Part shown: one piece after another, positions 52,729 to 61,512 of the stretch
Layout: every line of letters starts with the position of its first letter
Position numbering within the stretch: position 1 is the first letter of the stretch
Assembly (NCBI GenBank): GCA_934202005.1
Contig: CAKPXP010000004.1
Location: 62,001 to 126,000 of the forward strand
Source: an uncultured Selenomonas sp.
GTDB lineage: Bacteria; Bacillota; Negativicutes; Selenomonadales; Selenomonadaceae
Direction of reading: 5' to 3'
DNA: 64,000 nt
The notes under the pieces: generated by a model
Database searches by the model: none
Told to the model about the DNA's origin: nothing
The model's input: only the letters and a program-made list of their open reading frames with translations
Translations under genes and position numbers: made by a program

Positions 52729-54351
52729 ATGGGCATTTATCTGAATCCAGGAGCGGACTTATTCCTCGAGGCCAAGAGGGATGAGATCTATGTGGACAAG
52801 TCGGCACTGATCGAAGAGCTCAACAAGGTCTACGGAAAATCACGGAAATATGTCTGCGTGAGCCGCCCGCGGCGGTTCGGCAAGACGATGGCGGCGAATA
52901 TGGTCTGCGCTTACTATGACCGCACAGTGGTGGACGAGGTGTTCGACAGGCTCGCGATTGCGCAGGCGGAAGATTTTTCGCGCTATCGCGGAGCATGCGA
53001 TGTGCTGCGTATCAATATGCAGGAGTTCCTGAGCCGGGCGCAGGACATGGCAGGCCTGCTTTCGCGCCTGCGGCGGATCGTGCTGCGCGATTTGCTGCGT
53101 GCCTATCCCGATGTCGATTATTTTGACCGGGAAGATCTCGTGGAGTGCATGCAGGATGTCTATCAAGAGACGCAGCGGCCTTTCGTCATCGTCATCGACG
53201 AGTGGGACTGCATCTTCCGCGAGTATCCGCATGACACGGCGGCGCAGCGGAAATATCTCGATTTCCTGCGCGACTGGCTGAAGGACAAGGCGTATATCGG
53301 CCTCGCATACATGACGGGCATCCTGCCCATCAAGAAATACGGCACGCACTCGGCGCTCAATATGTTCACGGAATATTCGATGGAGAACCCGCGCGGACTT
53401 GCCCCGTTCGTAGGTTTTACCGAGGATGAGGTGAAAGGACTCTGCGAGAAGTATGGCATGGATTTTGCCGAGTGCCGCGCCTGGTACGATGGGTACCGCT
53501 TCCCCGAGGAGGCGCACATTTACAGTCCGAAAAGCGTCGTCGAGGCAATGCTCGCGCATCGTTTTGATGCCTATTGGAACAGCACCGAGACGTATGAGGC
53601 ACTCAAGGTCTATATCGACCTCAACGAGGATGGCCTGCGCGATGCCATCGTGCGCATGATGGCCGGGGCGTCCATTCCTATCGATACGACGACCTTTCAG
53701 AATGACATGACGACCTTCACCTCAGCGGACGATGTCATGACGCTCCTCGTGCATCTCGGGTATCTCGGCTATGATATCGACCGCGGCGAGGTGTTCATCC
53801 CGAACAATGAAGTGCGCCGGGAATATGTGACGGCGACAAAGCACGGCGAGGAATGGAGCATCATCAGCCATACGCTCCGGGCCTCGGACGACCTGCTCGC
53901 GGCAGTCTTCGAGAAAGACGCCGCCGCCGTGGCCGCGGGGGTGGAAAAGGCGCATCTCGAGACGAGCCAGATCCAGTACAACGACGAGAACGCGCTCTCC
54001 TATACGCTCTCCCTCGCCTTTTACAGCGCGCGGCGGTTCTACAACATCGTGCGCGAGCTGCCGACGGGAAAAGGCTTTGCTGACCTCGCGTTCCTGCCGC
54101 GCCCGCAGCACGCGGAGAAACCCGCGCTCGTCATCGAGCTCAAGTGGGACCGGGCGGCACAGACGGCCATCCGGCAGATCAAGGAAAAGAACTACGCCGG
54201 GGCCCTCGCGGGCTACGCTGGCGAGGTGCTGCTCGTGGGTGTGAGCTATGACAAGAAGACGCGGCAGCATGAGGCGGTCATCGAATCTGCGGAGTTCGCC
54301 GCACGGCGCCAGGACTCATCGTACATCGGGGCGTGCGCGGGGCATGTGTGA
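52729..54351 (+). CDS. AAA-ATPase-like protein with C-terminal PD-(D/E)XK nuclease domain
   Basis: The 540-residue protein matches the AAA-ATPase_like plus PDDEXK_9 (DUF1703) architecture. It starts GIYLNPGADLF...YVDKSALIEELNK, and has a Walker-A-like CVSRPRRFGKTMAANM (about 38-53), Walker-B-like FVIVIDEWDCIFRE (about 150) and GILPIKKYGTHSALNMFTEY. The nuclease core is ADLAFLPRPQHAEKPALVIELKW at the C-terminus (about 450-472, ExK). The function is unsettled in the family; it often occurs in many copies with mobile DNA. A fragment of a relative lies at 51111. The RBS region is AGATAGGAGATG. Confidence 0.88.
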   Translation: MGIYLNPGADLFLEAKRDEIYVDKSALIEELNKVYGKSRKYVCVSRPRRFGKTMAANMVCAYYDRTVVDEVFDRLAIAQAEDFSRYRGACDVLRINMQEFLSRAQDMAGLLSRLRRIVLRDLLRAYPDVDYFDREDLVECMQDVYQETQRPFVIVIDEWDCIFREYPHDTAAQRKYLDFLRDWLKDKAYIGLAYMTGILPIKKYGTHSALNMFTEYSMENPRGLAPFVGFTEDEVKGLCEKYGMDFAECRAWYDGYRFPEEAHIYSPKSVVEAMLAHRFDAYWNSTETYEALKVYIDLNEDGLRDAIVRMMAGASIPIDTTTFQNDMTTFTSADDVMTLLVHLGYLGYDIDRGEVFIPNNEVRREYVTATKHGEEWSIISHTLRASDDLLAAVFEKDAAAVAAGVEKAHLETSQIQYNDENALSYTLSLAFYSARRFYNIVRELPTGKGFADLAFLPRPQHAEKPALVIELKWDRAAQTAIRQIKEKNYAGALAGYAGEVLLVGVSYDKKTRQHEAVIESAEFAARRQDSSYIGACAGHV

Positions 54352-54430
54352 ATTTTACTTTGCGGCACGGCGGGGCTCTCGCATAGAGCGTGAGAGCGCC
54401 ATCGTGCGGCGGTTGTTCATAGGATAGAAA

Positions 54431-54478
54431 CAGGGACTGAAGAGGATGCAGAAGCATGTTCTCAGTCCCCGTTTTATT
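54431..54478 (+). terminator. Intrinsic terminator
   Basis: GGGACTGA (54433-54440) pairs with TCAGTCCC (54462-54469), followed by GTTTTATTT. The gap from 54479 to 54685 shows no confident promoter or gene, although a promoter for the following operon must lie there. Confidence 0.75.
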
Positions 54479-54685
54479 TGCTCTGATCCATCCGAGCATT
54501 CTTGTTCCCTGATAGCATGGTATGGGACTCTACGGTGAGTTTACATAAAAATCATCATGGATATCGAAATCTCTGCATCCCTGCACCTCGCCCGTCGCGC
54601 AGAAGTAAACCGCAGGGCGGTTATGTGGGAACAGGAAAAGACGATAATAAAGATAGAGAATCGCAGAGGATGAGGGAGGATGTTT

Positions 54686-55378
54686 ATGAAGCGCGTTCTT
54701 GGTATCTATGGGGCGGGCGGCCTTGGCAGGTGCATCAATGAGCGTCTGCCGGAGGCGGAGCCGAGGTTCGCTGAGGTGGTATTCATTGACGATACGGTTC
54801 CTGAGGATGTTTTCAGGAATCGGCGGAGGATGCCCTTTGCGTTGTTCTGCGAACGATATGCGCCGACGGAGGCAGATGTCATCATTGCGCAGGGGGAACC
54901 GGCGCTGCGAGAAGCCCTTTATTGCCGCGTGAAGAAAGCAGGATATGCGCTTGCGACGATTTTGTCGAAGGGCGTTTTCGTCAGTCCCTATGCCGAGGTG
55001 GGGGAGGGGGTCTTTGCTTTCCCCGGCGCTGTTGTGGAAGACAATGCGGTGGTCGAGGATGATGTCTGTATTGCCGATCATGCGGTGGTCGCGCATGATG
55101 TCCACATCGGCAAGCATGTCTGCGTGGAGGCACAGTCCGTGATCCCCGGGCATGTGGTTGTCGGAGAAGGGGCGTTCATCGGTATCGGGGCGCTGCTCCG
55201 CGATCGTGTGCGCGTCGGGGCGCATGCCGTGGTCGCCATGGGCGCCGTGGTCATGCGGGATGTGCCTGAGGCGGTCGAGGTGATGGGGAATCCCGCGCGC
55301 GCCTGCCGCAGGCTCGATACATCGCAGCGTGTTTTTGCTGAGTATTATCATGGAACGGAACGTGGAACAGAGTCATGA
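54686..55378 (+). CDS. NeuD/PglD-like sugar O/N-acyltransferase
   Basis: ATG 54686 is preferred because GGGAGG lies 7 nt upstream; an ATG at 54680 is too close. The 230-residue product has a Rossmann-like N-terminus (RVLGIYGAGGLGRCI) and a left-handed beta helix of hexapeptide repeats (about 95-205, e.g. GVFVSPYAEVGEGVFAFPG). This is the NeuD/PglD fold, which acylates sialic acid or UDP-amino-sugars. It is the first gene of a compact operon. The stop overlaps the next start. Confidence 0.85.
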   Translation: MKRVLGIYGAGGLGRCINERLPEAEPRFAEVVFIDDTVPEDVFRNRRRMPFALFCERYAPTEADVIIAQGEPALREALYCRVKKAGYALATILSKGVFVSPYAEVGEGVFAFPGAVVEDNAVVEDDVCIADHAVVAHDVHIGKHVCVEAQSVIPGHVVVGEGAFIGIGALLRDRVRVGAHAVVAMGAVVMRDVPEAVEVMGNPARACRRLDTSQRVFAEYYHGTERGTES

Positions 55379-55818
55379 TGAGATTAGAACGGAATGATTT
55401 TCCTGCCTATTTCCGGCAGACGCTGGATTATGTCTTTCTCGACGTGGTCGAGGTCGAGCCGGGGAAGCGCGCGGATGGATATTTGAAGCTTGTGCCGGAG
55501 GCTTGGTATTTCCCGATGCATTTCCCGGGGAATCCGGTCCTGCCTGGTGTTTTCCAGATGGAGTGCCTCCAGCAGACGGGCGGGCTGATCCTCAATACGA
55601 TGGAGGGACGCAGGGAGGAGCGCCTTTACTTTTGCGCGTGCCAGGATGTCAGGATTCACCGGAAGGCGGTTCCCGGCGACTGCTTGCACGCGGTGGTTTC
55701 TTTGCTGCGGTTCCGGCGGGGAATTGCGAAGTTTCAAGGAACGTTGTATGTGAATGATGCCGTTTCCTGTCAGATGCAGTTCGCGTTGGCGGATCCGGAT
55801 GAGGTGAGCGTATTATGA
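55375..55818 (+). CDS. FabZ-like 3-hydroxyacyl-ACP dehydratase (hotdog fold)
   Basis: The 147-residue product has the FabZ signature HFPGNPVLPGVFQMECLQQT (about 50-69), including the catalytic His and Glu. The overall length matches FabZ. FabZ dehydrates 3-hydroxyacyl-ACP. Here it lies with an SDR and an ACP, outside the usual lpx/fab context, so it may belong to a dedicated acyl pathway. It overlaps both neighbours by 4 nt. Confidence 0.85.
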   Translation: MMRLERNDFPAYFRQTLDYVFLDVVEVEPGKRADGYLKLVPEAWYFPMHFPGNPVLPGVFQMECLQQTGGLILNTMEGRREERLYFCACQDVRIHRKAVPGDCLHAVVSLLRFRRGIAKFQGTLYVNDAVSCQMQFALADPDEVSVL

Positions 55819-56591
55819 GTGATTTGCTGAAGGGACACTGCGCTGTGATCACGGGGGCGCGTCGCGGCATCGGTCGCGCAACCGTCGAGGTGTTTGCGCG
55901 GGAGGGCGTCCGCGTCATATATGCCTGCGCACGCAGGGAGGAGGAAGCTTTCTCCGCTGATATGCACAGTGTCGCGGAGAAATACGGGGTAGATGTGAGG
56001 CCGGTTTACTTCGATGTATCGGATGAGGCGGCCATTGTCCGGGGGGGTCGCGAGATTCGCTCCCAGAAGGATGCGGTGCCGGATATCTTAGTCAACTGTG
56101 CGGGGATTTTATCTCGGCCCTGCCGGTTCAGCATGATGTCGATCCAGGAGGCAAAACATCTTTTCGATGTGGATTTTTGGGGACAGGTGATTCTCACACA
56201 GCATCTATCGAAGATCTTCCATCGGCAGCGGCGCGGCAGCATCGTCTTCGTGACTTCGATCGCCGGGATCGATGGCTTCTTTTCCTCGCTGGACTATGTT
56301 GCGTGCAAGGCAGCGCTGAATGCGGCAGTCGTGCAGATGGCGCGGGAACTCGGTGAGGTGCATGTGCGCGTGAACGCCATCGCACCGGGGCTTACCAAGA
56401 CGGACATGATCGCACATCAGAATCCGGCGGCTATGGAGATGCTGAAGCCTGGTATCATGCTCAGACGGTTTGGGGAGAAGCAGGAGATCGCGGAGACGAT
56501 CGCGTTTCTTGCTTCTGATGCTGCGTCCTATGTGACAGGACAGATTTTGCGTGTGGATGGCGGGGCACATCCGCCAAAAGCGAATTGGTGA
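55815..56591 (+). CDS. FabG-like short-chain dehydrogenase/reductase
   Basis: The 258-residue protein has the SDR NAD(P)-binding motif TGARRGIGRATVE (about 13-25), NCAGIL (about 94), the Ser of VTSIAGIDG and the catalytic YVACKAALN (about 157, YxxxK). The tail IAETIAFLASDAASYVTGQI matches FabG/KduD-type enzymes. It could reduce a 3-oxoacyl-ACP or a keto-sugar. The position after a FabZ-like gene favours acyl chemistry. The ATGA overlap with the dehydratase gene indicates coupling. Confidence 0.92.
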   Translation: MSDLLKGHCAVITGARRGIGRATVEVFAREGVRVIYACARREEEAFSADMHSVAEKYGVDVRPVYFDVSDEAAIVRGGREIRSQKDAVPDILVNCAGILSRPCRFSMMSIQEAKHLFDVDFWGQVILTQHLSKIFHRQRRGSIVFVTSIAGIDGFFSSLDYVACKAALNAAVVQMARELGEVHVRVNAIAPGLTKTDMIAHQNPAAMEMLKPGIMLRRFGEKQEIAETIAFLASDAASYVTGQILRVDGGAHPPKANW

Positions 56592-56593
56592 TA

Positions 56594-57418
56594 ATGATGA
56601 AGACGAGAGAAGAATTGGAACGCATCGCCTATGAGATGCGGAAGGATATCTTGCAAATGAGCTTCCAGTCGGGGGTGAAGGGCGCGCATCTCGGCGGCGG
56701 CATGTCGATGGTAGAGCTCTTGGCTGTCCTCTATGTTGATGTCATGCGGTATCGTGTAGAGGAGCCTGATTGGGACGGGCGCGACCGCTTGATCCTGAGC
56801 AAGGCGCACAGCGCGATCGGGCTCTATGCGGCGCTTCATTTTGCGGGCTTCCTGACGGATGAGGAGATCGCGGGGGCCTTTGTGCCGGGCAGTGCGCTTT
56901 ACAAGCATCCTCGGCTGGATCTTGCCAAAGGGATCGAGTTCTCGGGCGGCAGCCTGGGGCAGGGGCTTTCTCTGGCAGTCGGCTCTGCGCTCGCGCTACG
57001 GCTGCGGAAGAATCCGGCGAAGATTTATGTCGTGGCAGGCGACGGCGAATGTGATGAGGGATCGCTTTGGGAGGCGGCCGCGTCGATCGTTCATTTTGAT
57101 TTGCGGCAGGTGGTTCTGGTGATTGACAGGAATGGCCTGCAAAATGATGGAACGACAGAGGACATCATGCGTCTGGGGGATCTCGGAGAGCGGTTCCGCT
57201 CGATGGGGTTCGCGGTGTCTGATGTCAACGGGCATGATGTGATCGCGCTCCGGAAGGTGCTCAGGGAGGAAGCCGATCGGCCCCGCGTCATCATCTCGCA
57301 TACGGTCAAGGGGAAGGGCGTTCCGTTCGCTGAGAACCAGGTGGCATGGCACATTGGTTATCTGACGGAGGAGCTTTATCAAGAGGCAATGGAGAATCTG
57401 TCATATGTTAGAGATTAA
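56594..57418 (+). CDS. Transketolase, N-terminal (ThDP-binding) subunit, first pair
   Basis: The start is ATG 56594 (or 56597); a GGTGA sequence is weakly positioned as RBS. The 274-residue product has the ThDP/Mg motif GDGECDEGSLWEAAASIVHF...DRNGLQND (about 155-190, GDG...N). It also has SKAHSAIGLYAALHFAG and SGGSLGQGLSLAVG, as in split transketolases. It pairs with the C-terminal subunit encoded next. Transketolases transfer a two-carbon ketol unit between sugar phosphates, or to other aldehydes. Confidence 0.93.
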   Translation: MMKTREELERIAYEMRKDILQMSFQSGVKGAHLGGGMSMVELLAVLYVDVMRYRVEEPDWDGRDRLILSKAHSAIGLYAALHFAGFLTDEEIAGAFVPGSALYKHPRLDLAKGIEFSGGSLGQGLSLAVGSALALRLRKNPAKIYVVAGDGECDEGSLWEAAASIVHFDLRQVVLVIDRNGLQNDGTTEDIMRLGDLGERFRSMGFAVSDVNGHDVIALRKVLREEADRPRVIISHTVKGKGVPFAENQVAWHIGYLTEELYQEAMENLSYVRD

Positions 57419-58385
57419 TCGCAAGAATGCTAGGATCTGGTCGATGCTCGGTATGCGCCGCGTCCTCGGCCTGGCGCTTTCTGAGCTGGCGGAGCAGGAT
57501 GAGCGCTTCGTGTTCGTCACGGCGGATGTTGCGCGCTATTTCGGCGCGGAGAAATTCGCGCAGGCATACCCGGATCGTTACATCGATGTGGGGATCGCAG
57601 AACAGAATATGGTCACAGTGGCGGCTGGTCTTGCCAAGGAGGGATACCATCCATTGACGGCGACTTACGCGACATTCACGACGGCGCGCGCCTTGGATCA
57701 GGTGCGTGTGAGCCTTGCCTACATGGGGCTTCCCGTCTTGCTCGTGGGTGTCGGCGGCGGATTGGCTGAGGGGGATCTCAGCGCGACGCATATGGGGCTT
57801 GAGGATGTGGCCGTGATGCGCGTGCTGCCGAAGCTCACGGTGATCGAGCCGGCGGATTGTGCGGAGCTGCTGCTGGCCCTGCAGGCGCTGATCCGCGAGC
57901 CGCGCCCCGCCTATCTCCGCCTGACGGGGAAGACAGGACAGCCGATGCTGTACCGCAGCATGTTCGAGTATACAATAGGAAAGGCAAATCGTCTCCGAGG
58001 GGGGGACAGTTCCGCCGCTTTTCTCGCTGCGGGCACCATCACGGCGCAGACGCTCAAGGCGGCGGAGTCTCTTGCTGATGCTGGCAAGGTAGATGCCTCC
58101 GTGTATGACATGCATACTGTCAAGCCTTTGGACGCGGCACTCCTGGAGGAACTCTCGCGTTGCGAGCACCTGGTCGTCGTGGAGGAACATATGCGGAGCG
58201 GCGGCCTGGCGGGCGCCGTAGCGGAGTTCTATGCTGAGCACGCACAAAGACCGCGGATCCTTGCCCTCGGCGTGGATGATGCCTATCCCGCGGCAAATGA
58301 TTATGAGGAGATGCTCCGCTTGAGCGGACTGACGGCGGATGGGATTGCGGCCTCTGTACAACGATGGATGGAGGCGGTATCGTGA
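57405..58385 (+). CDS. Transketolase, C-terminal subunit, first pair
   Basis: The 326-residue product overlaps the N-subunit gene by 14 nt. It contains RYIDVGIAEQNMVTVAAGLA with the conserved Glu that activates ThDP (about 65), the aromatic-rich ATYATFTTARALDQVRVSLAY, and the C-terminal domain with DMHTVKPLDAALLEEL. Together with the preceding gene it forms a complete two-subunit enzyme. The radical SAM gene that follows starts inside its stop. Confidence 0.93.
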   Translation: MLEINRKNARIWSMLGMRRVLGLALSELAEQDERFVFVTADVARYFGAEKFAQAYPDRYIDVGIAEQNMVTVAAGLAKEGYHPLTATYATFTTARALDQVRVSLAYMGLPVLLVGVGGGLAEGDLSATHMGLEDVAVMRVLPKLTVIEPADCAELLLALQALIREPRPAYLRLTGKTGQPMLYRSMFEYTIGKANRLRGGDSSAAFLAAGTITAQTLKAAESLADAGKVDASVYDMHTVKPLDAALLEELSRCEHLVVVEEHMRSGGLAGAVAEFYAEHAQRPRILALGVDDAYPAANDYEEMLRLSGLTADGIAASVQRWMEAVS

Positions 58386-59431
58386 GTATCATGAAAAAAC
58401 CTCTAGTTCTTGCGAAAATGCATCGTTTTCTGCGGGATGTACGCAAGAGAGGAAATAAGATCCAGGGGGGGGAGACCCCGAGGCAGCTTGTCATCGATTA
58501 TGACAATACCTGCAATTTCCGTTGCAAGTTCTGTTATGAACAGGAGGACAGGGCGCACAATGGAGAGCATCTTTCCCTGGAAGAGATCGAGGACATCGTG
58601 GATCAGGCCTATGAGCTCGGCATTTGGGAAATCATTTTCCAGGGCGGAGAGCTGCTGGTGGATTATGAAGCATTCCGCAGGCTGCTGAAGGCCGTCCATC
58701 CGGAACGGTTCCGCACGGTGCTCGTGACGAATGGATATTTACTCTCGAAGCAACGTGCGGAGGAGTTGGCAGACGATGGCCTCGACTGTGTGGGTGTCAG
58801 CATTTCCGGGCTAGACGCGGAAAGCCATGATGCGGATCGTGCCGTCCCGGGCGCGCATCAAAGGGCGCTGGAGGCGCTTGATGCGGCGTCGTCCGCGGGG
58901 CTGACGACATGGGCGCAGGTGGTGTTCGGACATCACAACGCACATTCTGAGGATTTGTTTGCGCTGCTGGAGTATCTGAAACAGAGACGTCTTGGCACGT
59001 ATTTTATTCTGGCGATGCCGTACGGCATTTACGAAGGCTCGACCTTGACGAGCGAGGATATCGCCGTCTTCCAGAAGATCCGCCAGACGTACACCTGCTA
59101 TTTTGATACGTGGGATATGTACGATCCGGAGCGCAAGCGCCTCACAGGATGCTGGGCGGCTGGCGGGGCGCGGCTCTTCATCACGCCGAAGGGAGATGTG
59201 CTCGCCTGCCCGTTCATCAATATCCGTTTCGGCAATGTGAGGGAGAAGTCCCTGAAAGAAATTCATGACGCAATGACTTCCATCCGGTATTTCGGATCAT
59301 ATTCACCGATTTGTCTGGCTGGTCAGGACAAGGCGTTCCGCAAGAAGTATCTGGATGGTATCGGCATGTCGATGTTCCAGCCGAAGGATGCGCGCGAGGT
59401 ATTTAAGAATGAGGAGGATTATTTACGATGA
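58382..59431 (+). CDS. Radical SAM protein with Twitch/SPASM-like C-terminus
   Basis: The start is GTG 58382, 7 nt after GGAGG and overlapping the previous stop. The 349-residue product has the CxxxCxxC cluster in YDNTCNFRCKFCYEQED (about 42-54), GGELLVDYEAFRRLL, and a C-terminal Cys set (LTGCWAAGGARLFITPKGDVLACPFI and PICLAGQDKAF). The latter suggests an auxiliary cluster of Twitch/SPASM type. It may modify a sugar, an acyl chain or a carrier-bound substrate; the position between two transketolases and directly before an ACP gene is informative. The substrate is unknown. Confidence 0.88.
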   Translation: MSIMKKPLVLAKMHRFLRDVRKRGNKIQGGETPRQLVIDYDNTCNFRCKFCYEQEDRAHNGEHLSLEEIEDIVDQAYELGIWEIIFQGGELLVDYEAFRRLLKAVHPERFRTVLVTNGYLLSKQRAEELADDGLDCVGVSISGLDAESHDADRAVPGAHQRALEALDAASSAGLTTWAQVVFGHHNAHSEDLFALLEYLKQRRLGTYFILAMPYGIYEGSTLTSEDIAVFQKIRQTYTCYFDTWDMYDPERKRLTGCWAAGGARLFITPKGDVLACPFINIRFGNVREKSLKEIHDAMTSIRYFGSYSPICLAGQDKAFRKKYLDGIGMSMFQPKDAREVFKNEEDYLR

Positions 59432-59673
59432 ATGACAACATGAAGAAATATCTTGAGGTTTTCGAGACGATGTTCCAGGTGGATGAAGCAAAAGCGAAAA
59501 CGCTGAACTATCAGGATGTGGTCGCATGGGACTCCATCGGACATATGGATTTGATTGCGACGTTAGAGGATACGTTCGACATCGAGATGGAGACGAATGA
59601 TATTATTGATTTCAATTCGTTTGCCAAGGGCGTGGAGATTCTGAAGAAGTACGGAATCGATCTGGGAGAATAA
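59428..59673 (+). CDS. Acyl carrier protein
   Basis: This 81-residue acidic protein has the phosphopantetheine Ser in VVAWDSIGHMDLIATLEDTF (Ser about 36, DSxGxx). It is a typical four-helix ACP, not the primary AcpP by context. It overlaps the radical SAM gene by 4 nt, which links both to one pathway. Confidence 0.93.
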   Translation: MNDNMKKYLEVFETMFQVDEAKAKTLNYQDVVAWDSIGHMDLIATLEDTFDIEMETNDIIDFNSFAKGVEILKKYGIDLGE

Positions 59674-59699
59674 GCGGGCGTTTCCGGTGGAGGACTCAG

Positions 59700-60527
59700 A
59701 TGAAAGCATCTTTTGATGAAAAAGAAGTGCAGCGGCTGGCGGCACGTATCCGGCTGGATTGTCTGAATATGACGTACGCGCAGGGGACGGAGGGCGCTCA
59801 CATCGGCGGCGCGTTGTCGCTCGCAGAAATTTTGGCGGTGCTCTATCATTCTGTCTTGCATGTTTCCTGTGACGGCAGGCAGGACGAACAACGGGATCGC
59901 CTGATACTCAGCAAGGGACATGGCGCTATGGCACTATATGCGGCGATGAAAGAAGCAGGCGTCTTGCAAGAGAATTTGTCCACCTACAAGAATGATGGCT
60001 CGCCGTTATCGGCACATCCCTCCCGCGCGTCCGTACCGGGCGTGGAATTTTCCAGCGGCAGTCTGGGGCAGGGACTTTCCCTGGGCGTCGGGTGCGCTTT
60101 GGGCCTGCGGCGCAAGGGGAACCAGGATGCCCGCGTCTTCGTCATTGTCGGCGATGGAGAGTGTGATGAGGGTGCGATCTGGGAAGCGGCACAGTCGGCG
60201 GCCCATTTCGGCTGCCGAAATCTCGTCGTCATCGTGGATCATAATCGTTTGCAATACGATGGCCCGACGGAGCAGGTGATGGCCCTTGCACCGCAGCGTG
60301 AGAAATGGGAAGCGTTCGGATGGAAGGCGCTGCAGATCGACGGCCATTCTGCGGAGGCGCTTTACGAAGCGCTGTCTATGCGGAGCGATCGGCCTCTCGT
60401 GGTCATTGCGGACACGGTGAAGGGGAAAGGTGTCTCTTTCATGGAAGGACACCCGGAGTGGCATAATCATGCACTGAGCGCGGAGGAGTTCGCGCAGGCT
60501 GTGAAAGAAATCGAGGCATCCTTATGA
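59700..60527 (+). CDS. Transketolase, N-terminal subunit, second pair
   Basis: The 275-residue product has GDGECDEGAIWEAAQSAAHF...DHNRLQYDG (ThDP motif), SKGHGAMALYAAMKEAG and SSGSLGQGLSLGVGCALGLR. The RBS is GGTGGAGGA. It is a paralogue of the 56594 gene, with the motifs intact, so both N-subunits should be active. Its partner follows with an ATGA overlap. Confidence 0.93.
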   Translation: MKASFDEKEVQRLAARIRLDCLNMTYAQGTEGAHIGGALSLAEILAVLYHSVLHVSCDGRQDEQRDRLILSKGHGAMALYAAMKEAGVLQENLSTYKNDGSPLSAHPSRASVPGVEFSSGSLGQGLSLGVGCALGLRRKGNQDARVFVIVGDGECDEGAIWEAAQSAAHFGCRNLVVIVDHNRLQYDGPTEQVMALAPQREKWEAFGWKALQIDGHSAEALYEALSMRSDRPLVVIADTVKGKGVSFMEGHPEWHNHALSAEEFAQAVKEIEASL

Positions 60528-61498
60528 AATTTACGAAGTCAAAAGTCAGGATGATGTCGCACCTTGGTTCCTGCGGAGCCTACGGCTATGCGATGACGAC
60601 ACTTCCAGAGGCGGATGCGCGCGTCGTGGCATGTACGGCGGATCTGTGCTTCTATTCCGGCCTCGAGCGCTTCCAGCGCCTTTATCCGGAGTCGCTCTAC
60701 AATGTGGGGATTGCGGAACAGAATCTAGTCGGGATTGCAGCGGGATTGGCACATGAGGGCTATCGGCCATATGCTTCTACCTATGCGTCATTCGCTTGTA
60801 CGCGGGCGCTGGATCAGGTCAAGGTCAATCTGGCATATATGCAGTTGCCGGTGCGGCTGATCGGTCTGAGTGCGGGGCTGGCTGCCGGTATTTTAGGCCC
60901 GACGCATATCTGCACGGAGGATCTGGCTATTCTGCGCTCCTTGCCGAATCTCGTCATCGTGTCGCCGGCTGACGGCATGGAAATCGTGAAAGCACTGGAG
61001 GCCTCGCTGACTTTGGAGGCGCCGTTTTATTTGCGGCTGACGGGCGGGATGGAACTTCCTCCTGTCTATCAGGAGGATTACGACTTTGTCATTGGTAAAG
61101 CCGTCGAGCTCCGTTCAGGCGAGGATGTCGCGGTGATCGCGCAAGGATCGATGGTATCCTCCGCACTCAAGATGGCGGATCATCTGGAGCAAGCGCATGG
61201 CATCCGGTGCAAGGTGCTCAATCTGCATACGCTCAAGCCGCTTGATGAAGAGGCGCTGGACGCGCTTCGCAGCTATCCCTTGGTCGTTACGATCGAGGAG
61301 CACAGCGTTTACGGCGGGCTGGGTAGCACTGTCTCGGAGTTCTTTACCCGTAGATCGCAGGCACCGCGCGTCCTGCGGCTGGGCGTTTCGGATTTCTATC
61401 CGCATGCCGCGCGCTATGGAGCGCTTCTCGAAGAATGCGGTCTGACACCGGAGCGGATGGAGATACGTGTTTTGCAGGCGTGGCAAGAAGCGCGATAA
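60524..61498 (+). CDS. Transketolase, C-terminal subunit, second pair
   Basis: The 324-residue product has LYNVGIAEQNLVGIAAGLA with the catalytic-type Glu, TYASFACTRALDQVKVNLAY and LNLHTLKPLDEEALDALRSY. It completes the second split transketolase. The two pairs differ noticeably in sequence, so they likely accept different substrates. The AMP-ligase gene follows 14 nt later. Confidence 0.93.
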   Translation: MKFTKSKVRMMSHLGSCGAYGYAMTTLPEADARVVACTADLCFYSGLERFQRLYPESLYNVGIAEQNLVGIAAGLAHEGYRPYASTYASFACTRALDQVKVNLAYMQLPVRLIGLSAGLAAGILGPTHICTEDLAILRSLPNLVIVSPADGMEIVKALEASLTLEAPFYLRLTGGMELPPVYQEDYDFVIGKAVELRSGEDVAVIAQGSMVSSALKMADHLEQAHGIRCKVLNLHTLKPLDEEALDALRSYPLVVTIEEHSVYGGLGSTVSEFFTRRSQAPRVLRLGVSDFYPHAARYGALLEECGLTPERMEIRVLQAWQEAR

Positions 61499-61512
61499 GG
61501 GGGCGTGTTCTG

